In this document: one piece after another, positions 1 to 3,833 of the stretch
How the letters are laid out: each line of letters starts with the position of its first letter
Position numbering within the stretch: position 1 is the first letter of the stretch
Assembly (NCBI GenBank): GCA_027347545.1
Contig: DAIEQT010000060.1
Coordinates: 1-6,014, forward strand
Source: Ignavibacteria bacterium
GTDB lineage: Bacteria; Bacteroidota; Ignavibacteria; Ignavibacteriales; Melioribacteraceae
Length of the DNA stretch: 6,014 nt
Direction of reading: 5' to 3'
Position numbers and translations under genes: made by a program
Notes under the pieces: model-generated
The model's database searches: none
What the model was told of the DNA's origin: nothing
The model's input: the letters and a program-made list of their open reading frames with translations, nothing else

Positions 1-191
1 GTCCGCCGCTAAGAAGCGCTTGCTTTGTTGTTGATAAAACCGATACCGATTTCGTTTTTTACGGTGCTGGCTGGGGACATGGAGTTGGCATGTGTCAATC
101 CGGTGCGATTACAATGGCAAAGAATGGAACCAGTTTTGAAGAAATATTAAAACATTATTACAGGAAAGCAGTAATAAAAAATATCTTTTAG
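1..191 (+). CDS. SpoIID/LytB-domain protein, C-terminal end (5' truncated by window)
   Basis: Only the last 62 codons and the TAG stop (189-191) are present; the reading frame begins at base 3. The translated end carries the block GAGWGHGVGMCQSGA, followed by FEEILKHYYRKAV. That GWGHGVGM-Q-GA plus EEIL-HYY pattern is the hallmark C-terminus of the SpoIID/LytB domain family. Family members act on peptidoglycan, either as lytic transglycosylases trimming denuded glycan strands (SpoIID) or as modifiers of amidase activity (LytB). They are normally exported, but the signal region lies outside this window. The Cys in GMCQ is common in the LytB-like branch, where SpoIID has a Ser. The stop codon overlaps the stop of the convergent membrane-protein gene by 4 bp, so there is no intergenic terminator. 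The family call is firm; the specific function is not determinable from this fragment. Confidence 0.85.
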   Translation, partial: PPLRSACFVVDKTDTDFVFYGAGWGHGVGMCQSGAITMAKNGTSFEEILKHYYRKAVIKNIF

Positions 192-736
192 AGATTAAGA
201 TTTAGCTCGACTTGTTCTTCTTTCTTTATCAGCATCGGCACAATCAACGCTATAACAAACGCTGCCAATCCAAGAAACACAAAAATATCTCCAATCAACT
301 GATCGTACTCAATTAAATCAAGTTTGTTAAGAATGTAAGTCCAATCGTGGTAAACTTTATTGCCGCCGAGAAGAGGAAGTTTATGTGCACGTGCGTCAGC
401 CGCATAAACACTAATGTTAAATAAATTTTGTCCAAGCCAAACTAAAAACGCTTGCGCGCCAAATTTCGTTTTCTTCACAAAGTAGTAAACAACAAACATT
501 GAGGGAATTATAATTTGCATCAGTGTACCACCAAGCGTATAAATAAAACCACCAAAAACTTTGAACACTCCGTGACCGCCTTCATGTATCAGCAAGTTGA
601 TATAATCTATAAAGAGAAAGTTTCCAATGTTAATCGTAAAGTAGATCATAACCGGCAACAGAACTAACGAGCCAATCCATGGAAAAACTTTTGAGAGAAG
701 TGAGTTTTCTTTTGGTACGTATAGCGGTTTCATCAT
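188..736 (-). CDS. Putative membrane zinc metallopeptidase (HEGGH, M50-like), 182 aa
   Basis: I recognise no specific family member. The protein is small and hydrophobic. Likely membrane segments are about residues 19-42, 62-87 and 147-170, with a less certain one at 93-110; the tail is charged and ends the protein. H51-E52-G53-G54-H55 forms an HExxH zinc-protease motif at the end of the first hydrophobic stretch, as in site-2-protease (M50) relatives. A second conserved-looking block, YAADARAHKLPLLGG (111-125), offers D114 or H118 as a possible third metal ligand; classical M50 enzymes use an Asp in a later transmembrane helix. It lacks a PDZ domain and is shorter than RseP-type enzymes. Two adjacent ATGs (736 and 733) are possible starts; the first gives an ATGA overlap with the asparaginase stop, implying translational coupling. 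Membrane location and motif are seen directly; proteolytic activity and substrate are inferred. Confidence 0.72.
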   Translation of the reverse strand: MMKPLYVPKENSLLSKVFPWIGSLVLLPVMIYFTINIGNFLFIDYINLLIHEGGHGVFKVFGGFIYTLGGTLMQIIIPSMFVVYYFVKKTKFGAQAFLVWLGQNLFNISVYAADARAHKLPLLGGNKVYHDWTYILNKLDLIEYDQLIGDIFVFLGLAAFVIALIVPMLIKKEEQVELNLNL

Positions 737-1704
737 TCGAACATTTTTCTTAGTTCTTCTTTATCCTTAGTAATTCCCAAACAGATCATAAGTTTGATTC
801 GCGCTTTCTGTCCGTTAAGATAATCGGCAAAAATTACACCCATTTGCTTAAGCCATTTGCCTGCGCCGGGATAGCCATATATATCAAGGGTTTCACCCGC
901 GGGGCAACGGGAAACCAAAACTGTTGGTATTCCTTTTTCAACTGCATATTTAATTCCTTCAAACGCTTCCGGCGGAACATTGCCAACACCCATTGCTTCT
1001 ACGACAATTCCCTCAACTCCGCTATCTGCAGAGAAGCGAAAAAACTTTTCATTCATTCCCGCGTAAACCTTTATTAGATCAACATTGGAATTAATTGTGC
1101 TGGCTTTAAGCGTTTCCTGTTTTCGCGGCAATCTATTAAACCAAACTTTTCCTTTCTCTACAAAACCGAGTGACCCGAAATCCAGGCTATGAAATGTTTC
1201 AACATCTTCCGTGTGAGTTTTTGTTACTTCGCTAGCCGCGTTTATTTCTCCATTCAAACAAACTAATACACCAAAGCCTTTGCTGTTGGGATTATTAATG
1301 ATATGAATCGCATCCACTAAATTTTTTGGCGCATCCCAATCCGGTTCCGAGCTTGTTTTCATTGCGCCGATTACTACTATTGGAATTTTTGTTTCTAGTG
1401 TTAAATCCAAAAAGTAAGCAGTCTCTTCGAGCGTGTCGGTTCCGTGAGTTACAATTACTCCATCATAAATATTTTGCTGCAAGAAAGAATTTATTTTTTC
1501 CGATAGCTCCAACATTCTTTGCGGTGTCATATGAGGACCGGGATAATTTCCAAATTCATAAATGGAAAGTTTTGCTAAACCTTGCGCTTCGGGCATCATG
1601 CTAATTAATTCATCGCCATGAAAGAAAGGAACGGCTGCTTTTGTCTTATCATCTATCTTCATAGAAAAAGTACCGCCGGTAAAAACAATCAAAACGTTTT
1701 TCAT
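733..1704 (-). CDS. L-asparaginase (asparaginase/glutaminase family), 323 aa
   Basis: Predicted to hydrolyse L-asparagine to aspartate and ammonia. The family residues are all visible: the N-terminal FTGGTF block (T9-G10-G11-T12, nucleophile candidate T12), the THGTDTLEETA block (86-96) with T89 and D90, and K162 in EVTKTHTEDVETF. Together they make the Thr-Lys-Asp triad plus the N-terminal Thr of the asparaginase fold. The C-terminal domain (about 210-323) includes GIVVEAMGVGNVP, typical of the second Rossmann-like domain. The length matches the family. There is no signal peptide, so the enzyme should be cytoplasmic. The start is ATG at 1704, with a weak GTGAGAG-like purine run upstream. It is first in a two-gene operon with the membrane peptidase and is divergent from dnaA. 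Oddities are GAMK instead of the usual GAMR, PGPHMT where relatives often have PSPHMT, and WDAP where many have SDGP. Type I versus type II cannot be settled, so no symbol is given. Confidence 0.92.
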   Translation of the reverse strand: MKNVLIVFTGGTFSMKIDDKTKAAVPFFHGDELISMMPEAQGLAKLSIYEFGNYPGPHMTPQRMLELSEKINSFLQQNIYDGVIVTHGTDTLEETAYFLDLTLETKIPIVVIGAMKTSSEPDWDAPKNLVDAIHIINNPNSKGFGVLVCLNGEINAASEVTKTHTEDVETFHSLDFGSLGFVEKGKVWFNRLPRKQETLKASTINSNVDLIKVYAGMNEKFFRFSADSGVEGIVVEAMGVGNVPPEAFEGIKYAVEKGIPTVLVSRCPAGETLDIYGYPGAGKWLKQMGVIFADYLNGQKARIKLMICLGITKDKEELRKMFE

Positions 1705-1748
1705 GCTGCTCTCACATCAAGTTATTGCTTAACTGATTTATAATGATA

Positions 1749-1782
1749 CAAATGTAATTCTCTTCTGCTTCACCTACACAAA
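1749..1782 (-). promoter_or_regulatory. Candidate Bacteroidota-type promoter for the asparaginase operon
   Basis: On the minus strand TACATTTG (1756-1749) matches the TAnnTTTG -7 element known from Bacteroidota primary sigma promoters. A TTTG (1782-1779) lies 22 nt upstream, slightly beyond the usual 19-21 nt. The -7 element ends 44 nt before the asparaginase ATG. This is a pattern match only. Confidence 0.4.
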
Positions 1783-1889
1783 AAATATCTTTAAAATTTG
1801 TTATCGCTTGCAAAAAATAATTTGCTTGATAGAGCTACAGAATTTATTTTGCTCGCCCTTCAAAAGGAAGGTTTGGTCTGTTTACAAGT

Positions 1890-1898
1890 TGTTGATAA
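1890..1898 (-). promoter_or_regulatory. Variant DnaA box (TTATCAACA)
   Basis: TGTTGATAA on the plus strand is TTATCAACA on the minus strand, one mismatch (position 6) from TTATCCACA. The same nonamer recurs immediately after the dnaA stop (3526-3534), which supports it being a lineage-acceptable box. Confidence 0.4.
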
Positions 1899-1906
1899 CC
1901 TTTTCT

Positions 1907-1922
1907 TGTGAAACGTTTCACA
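1907..1922. promoter_or_regulatory. Perfect 16-bp palindrome, LacI-family-like operator
   Basis: TGTGAAACGTTTCACA is a perfect inverted repeat with a central CG. The core TGAAACGTTTCA is the form of operator bound by LacI/GalR-family regulators; the Cra/FruR and CcpA consensus sites have this shape. It lies 203 bp from the asparaginase start and about 205 bp from the dnaA start, so either direction could be controlled. No regulator gene is visible in the window, so the ligand and target are unknown. Confidence 0.5.
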
Positions 1923-2017
1923 TAGCAAATAGGTCGTCTGGTTTTGGTTCTTTTAACGTTTGTTTTGTTCGTTTTTCTTCTAAGCCGCTTATATTCTGTT
2001 CTATTATAACGGTTTAT

Positions 2018-2021
2018 GGAG
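2018..2021 (+). promoter_or_regulatory. Shine-Dalgarno GGAG of the dnaA leader ORF
   Basis: GGAG is followed by 8 nt and then ATG (2030), an ideal spacing. dnaA itself has no comparable site before any of its three candidate starts, which makes this the best ribosome-loading signal upstream of dnaA. Confidence 0.5.
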
Positions 2022-2029
2022 AAAATTTA

Positions 2030-2116
2030 ATGTTAACAATTTGTGGATTCGTGAATAATATTAAATTGATTTTACAACAACTTCTTAAGTTTTGCCGGGT
2101 TTTCCGGCTTCTATAA
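2030..2116 (+). CDS. Possible 28-aa leader ORF upstream of dnaA
   Basis: ATG at 2030 opens a 28-codon frame ending in TAA at 2114-2116, one base before the GTG and ten before the ATG of dnaA. It begins MLTICGFVNN and continues hydrophobic and basic (LQQLLKFCRVFRLL at the end), with no recognisable family. Its GGAG site is well placed, and its last codons run through the GCCGG/CCGGC hairpin, so translating it would melt that stem and deliver ribosomes next to the dnaA start. Translational coupling of dnaA is an inference. A chance ORF in non-coding DNA is a real alternative, particularly if transcription starts downstream of it. Confidence 0.35.
   Translation: MLTICGFVNNIKLILQQLLKFCRVFRLL
2042..2050 (-). 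promoter_or_regulatory. Weak DnaA-box-like site (GAATCCACA)
   Basis: TGTGGATTC on the plus strand reads GAATCCACA on the minus strand. It has the TCCACA core but two mismatches at the 5' end. It is in the same orientation as the consensus box at the dnaA start. Confidence 0.3.
2094..2108 (+). other. Small GC hairpin in the dnaA leader
   Basis: GCCGG-GTTTT-CCGGC forms a 5-bp all-GC stem with a 5-nt loop in an otherwise AT-rich leader. It ends 9 nt before the dnaA GTG and 18 nt before the ATG. No U-tract follows, so it is not a standard intrinsic terminator; a role in translation control is possible. Confidence 0.4.
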
Positions 2117-2117
2117 T
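2112..2117 (+). promoter_or_regulatory. TATAAT hexamer just before dnaA (possible -10)
   Basis: A perfect sigma-70-type -10 hexamer. Transcription starting about 7 nt downstream would begin near 2124, giving an almost leaderless dnaA mRNA from ATG 2127. No good TTGACA-like -35 is seen at 16-18 bp upstream, so this is tentative. Confidence 0.25.
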
Positions 2118-2125
2118 GTGGATAA
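2117..2125 (-). promoter_or_regulatory. Consensus DnaA box at the dnaA start
   Basis: TGTGGATAA on the plus strand is the perfect DnaA box TTATCCACA on the minus strand. It abuts the ATG at 2127 and contains the alternative GTG at 2118. Autoregulation of dnaA by boxes at its promoter is well established in several bacteria; here binding would cover the TATAAT and the initiation region. Confidence 0.65.
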
Positions 2126-2126
2126 T

Positions 2127-3524
2127 ATGCTAAATACTGCCGAAAGTATGCGTGTTGAAAAAGAAGCTAAGGATGTTTGGAAAGAGTGTTTAAGTTTAAT
2201 TAAGGAAAACGTTCCTAACATAACTTACAACACTTGGTTCCTCCCGATAAAGCCTTCGGATTTCTTTGAAACCACGCTTAAAGTGTTTGTTCCCAACAAC
2301 TTTTTTATTGAGTGGATAGAGCAACACTACAACACGTTAATAAAAAACACTGTTGCACAAGTATTGGGGCATGAGGGTAAACTTCTTTATGTAATCCTTG
2401 AAGAAAAAGAACATGAAGCAGAACAAGAAAAAAATATTCAGCCGGATAAGAAGCCTCCGCTTACAGCACCTACAGAACCACAAAAAGAATTTGATTCTTG
2501 CTTAATTACCAAATACACGTTTGATAATTTTATCAAAGGGGAGGGCAATCAGTTGGCCCGCGCTGCTGCATATGCAGTTGGTGATAGCCCCGGCAATACT
2601 TCTTTCAATCCGCTCTTTATTTATGGTGGGGTTGGTTTAGGAAAAACACATCTTATTCACGCTATCGGAAATAAAATCTTAGAGCGCGCACCGGAAAAGA
2701 GAGTAATTTATATTTCTTCCGATGCGTTTACTGTTGAGTTCGTGGAAGCAATTCAATCCAACACAGTAAATGATTTTTCCAGCTTCTATAAAAGTATGGA
2801 TGCGCTGATTATAGACGATATACAATTCCTAGTAGGAAAAGAAAAAACACAAGATCTATTCTTTCACATTTTTAATACGTTACACCAAAGCGGCAAGCAG
2901 ATTATTCTTTCCAGTGATAGGCCGCCGAAAGATTTAAAAGGATTGAGCGACCGTTTAGTTTCCAGATTTCTGTGGGGATTGCAAACGGATATTCAACCGC
3001 CCGATTTGGAAACCAGAACCGCTATTCTCAAAAATAAAAGCGCTTCCTACGGAATAAATTTATCGCGCGAGATTGTAGAATATATAGCGTATAACATTAC
3101 CTCAAACATCCGCGAGCTCGAAGGCTGCTTAGTAAAACTTCTTGCTAATGCTTCTTTAACCTCACGAGATATTGATTTTGAGTTGGTAAAGAAAACCGTG
3201 CGAGAAGTTTCCACAAATAAACAAGTTAATATCTCAATTGAGCTTATTACTAAAGTTGTCTGCGAGTATTTTGAGTTGGAGGAAAATAAGCTCCGTGAAA
3301 AGAACAGACGAAAAGAAGTTGTCCTAGCAAGACAGATAGCTATGTATCTTGCAAAGCAGCTTACTAAGTCTTCTCTTAAAACAATTGGGCTTCATTTTGG
3401 CGGAAGAGATCATTCAACCGTTATTCATGCTCAAACATCGGTAGAAGAAGCTGCCAAAATAGATTTCAAAATGAGAGAAATGTTGGATTCTATCAAAGGC
3501 AAAATTGAATTGTCGGTCACTTAA
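2127..3524 (+). CDS. dnaA: Chromosomal replication initiator protein DnaA, 465 aa
   Basis: ATP-dependent initiator that binds DnaA boxes and opens oriC. All four domains are present (numbering from ATG 2127). Domain I, about 12-90, includes YNTWFLPIKP. Domain II is a short, charged, proline-containing linker, about 92-125. Domain III, about 130-345, is the AAA+ ATPase: Walker A GGVGLGKTH (167-175), Walker B IIDDIQF (228-234), sensor 1 SSD (262-264), Arg-finger R280 in VSRFLWGL, and sensor 2 R329 in NIRELEG. Domain IV, about 368-465, is the box-binding helix-turn-helix with the signature FGGRDHSTVIHA (424-435) and RRKEVVLARQIAMYL. The length is normal. The start is uncertain: GTG 2118, ATG 2127 and ATG 2148 are all in frame, and none has a strong SD. 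ATG 2127 is chosen because the GTG lies inside a DnaA box; ATG 2148 would still keep domain I intact. It heads the dnaA-oriC-dnaN-recF locus. Identity is certain, the start is not. Confidence 0.97.
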   Translation: MLNTAESMRVEKEAKDVWKECLSLIKENVPNITYNTWFLPIKPSDFFETTLKVFVPNNFFIEWIEQHYNTLIKNTVAQVLGHEGKLLYVILEEKEHEAEQEKNIQPDKKPPLTAPTEPQKEFDSCLITKYTFDNFIKGEGNQLARAAAYAVGDSPGNTSFNPLFIYGGVGLGKTHLIHAIGNKILERAPEKRVIYISSDAFTVEFVEAIQSNTVNDFSSFYKSMDALIIDDIQFLVGKEKTQDLFFHIFNTLHQSGKQIILSSDRPPKDLKGLSDRLVSRFLWGLQTDIQPPDLETRTAILKNKSASYGINLSREIVEYIAYNITSNIRELEGCLVKLLANASLTSRDIDFELVKKTVREVSTNKQVNISIELITKVVCEYFELEENKLREKNRRKEVVLARQIAMYLAKQLTKSSLKTIGLHFGGRDHSTVIHAQTSVEEAAKIDFKMREMLDSIKGKIELSVT

Positions 3525-3525
3525 C

Positions 3526-3534
3526 TTATCAACA
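3526..3534 (+). promoter_or_regulatory. oriC DnaA box, variant TTATCAACA
   Basis: One mismatch from TTATCCACA. It begins 2 nt after the dnaA stop codon and is identical to the site at 1890-1898 upstream of dnaA. Confidence 0.5.
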
Positions 3535-3539
3535 ATTGG

Positions 3540-3548
3540 TGTGGAAAA
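3540..3548 (-). promoter_or_regulatory. oriC DnaA box, TTTTCCACA
   Basis: TGTGGAAAA on the plus strand is TTTTCCACA on the minus strand, which fits the relaxed consensus TTWTNCACA. Confidence 0.6.
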
Positions 3549-3592
3549 CCTGTTGATGGCTTGTTAAATAAATGTTTGTAATCTTGGTTTAC

Positions 3593-3610
3593 TAATCAAC
3601 ACTTGGATAA
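3593..3610. promoter_or_regulatory. Pair of weak, abutting DnaA-box-like sites
   Basis: TAATCAACA (plus, 3593-3601) abuts TTATCCAAG (minus, 3602-3610); each has two mismatches to the consensus. The second forms a 7-bp inverted repeat, TGGATAA (3604-3610) / TTATCCA (3618-3624), with the perfect box downstream. Confidence 0.35.
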
Positions 3611-3617
3611 CAGTTAC

Positions 3618-3626
3618 TTATCCACA
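3618..3626 (+). promoter_or_regulatory. oriC DnaA box, perfect TTATCCACA
   Basis: Exact match to the canonical high-affinity DnaA box, central in the dnaA-dnaN gap. Confidence 0.8.
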
Positions 3627-3691
3627 TATGCATAACAAATAACTATTAGGGTTTTTCTCACTATTCAGACTAAATAACGAACTAAATTGAG

Positions 3692-3708
3692 TAATCCACA
3701 TATCCACA
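3692..3708 (+). promoter_or_regulatory. Tandem DnaA boxes next to the unwinding tract
   Basis: TAATCCACA (3692-3700) and ATATCCACA (3700-3708) share one base, lie in the same orientation, and each differs from TTATCCACA at one position. They point into the AT-rich tract with a 3-nt GAC spacer. Confidence 0.65.
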
Positions 3709-3711
3709 GAC

Positions 3712-3757
3712 TTATTATTATAACATATATATACTATATACATTAATTAATAATAAA
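3712..3757. other. AT-rich DNA unwinding element with DnaA-trio-like triplets
   Basis: Forty-three of 46 bases are A or T; the only exceptions are three C at 3724, 3734 and 3741. The tract starts TTATTATTA, whose complement reads 3'-AAT-AAT-AAT-5' and fits the DnaA-trio pattern 3'-(G/A)A(T/A)-5'. It follows the tandem boxes directly. Confidence 0.7.
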
Positions 3758-3761
3758 GGAG
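3755..3761 (+). promoter_or_regulatory. Strong Shine-Dalgarno AAAGGAG
   Basis: The strongest SD match seen in the window, 9 nt before an ATG (3771) that opens only a 14-codon ORF. It is too far from the dnaN start (3834) to serve it directly. Confidence 0.5.
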
Positions 3762-3770
3762 TTGATAGAA

Positions 3771-3815
3771 ATGTGGGTAAAATTGAAGTTCTACTCGATT
3801 TTTGATATTTTTTGA
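3771..3815 (+). CDS. Possible 14-aa leader peptide ORF before dnaN
   Basis: The ORF encodes MWVKLKFYSIFDIF and stops with TGA at 3813-3815, 18 nt before the dnaN ATG. It has a well-spaced AAAGGAG. The peptide is aromatic-rich with no recognised family and no run of a single amino acid that would suggest classic attenuation. It may feed ribosomes toward dnaN or be a chance ORF. Confidence 0.3.
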   Translation: MWVKLKFYSIFDIF

Positions 3816-3833
3816 TGCCACTTGGAGATAAAT

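Larger units (their letters stand above)
1705..2117. other. Divergent intergenic region between asparaginase and dnaA
   Basis: These 413 bp separate the minus-strand asparaginase operon from dnaA. The asparaginase-proximal part holds the candidate minus promoter. The middle holds a variant DnaA box (1890-1898), a perfect palindrome (1907-1922) and a T-rich, A-poor tract (1932-1980; 29 T and 2 A in 49 nt). The dnaA-proximal part holds another variant box (2042-2050), a short SD-led ORF (2030-2116), a hairpin (2094-2108) and a TATAAT hexamer (2112-2117) running into a consensus DnaA box. No RNA gene or conserved long ORF was recognised. Confidence 0.7.
3525..3770. other. Putative origin of replication (oriC)
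   Basis: The dnaA-dnaN gap holds a dense cluster of DnaA boxes in both orientations (3526-3708), followed directly by a 46-bp tract with 43 A/T (3712-3757) suited to unwinding. Two tandem boxes (3692-3708) abut the AT tract, with TTA triplets just beyond. This matches the box-box-spacer-DnaA-trio layout described for the basal unwinding system of Bacillus subtilis. The position between dnaA and dnaN is a common oriC location. No clear dnaA terminator is seen here. Confidence 0.85.

Noticed and set aside
844..1077. Open plus-strand frame opposite the asparaginase gene
   Set aside because: It is antisense to a gene with clear catalytic motifs, and its translation shows no family signature.
1326..1604. 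Second open plus-strand frame opposite asparaginase
   Set aside because: Its low-complexity, Leu-rich translation is a shadow of the minus-strand coding sequence.
1810..1825. GCAAA...TTTGC inverted repeat
   Set aside because: Only 5-bp arms in AT-rich sequence, within chance expectation, and no U-tract.
1907..1922. Calling the palindrome a ParB parS site
   Set aside because: parS is TGTTTCACGTGAAACA; here the half-sites are in the opposite order, so it is not a parS match.
1808..2116. 102-codon open frame upstream of dnaA
   Set aside because: The upstream part has no SD and reads through the palindrome and T-rich tract with atypical composition. Only its last 28 codons, from ATG 2030 with a GGAG, were kept as a tentative leader ORF.
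3551..3559. TGTTGATGG as another DnaA box
   Set aside because: Its reverse complement CCATCAACA has three mismatches to the consensus.
3822..3833. TTG start giving a 4-residue longer DnaN
   Set aside because: It overlaps the GGAG that is well spaced for ATG 3834, and the conserved clamp N-terminus begins at MEFKV.
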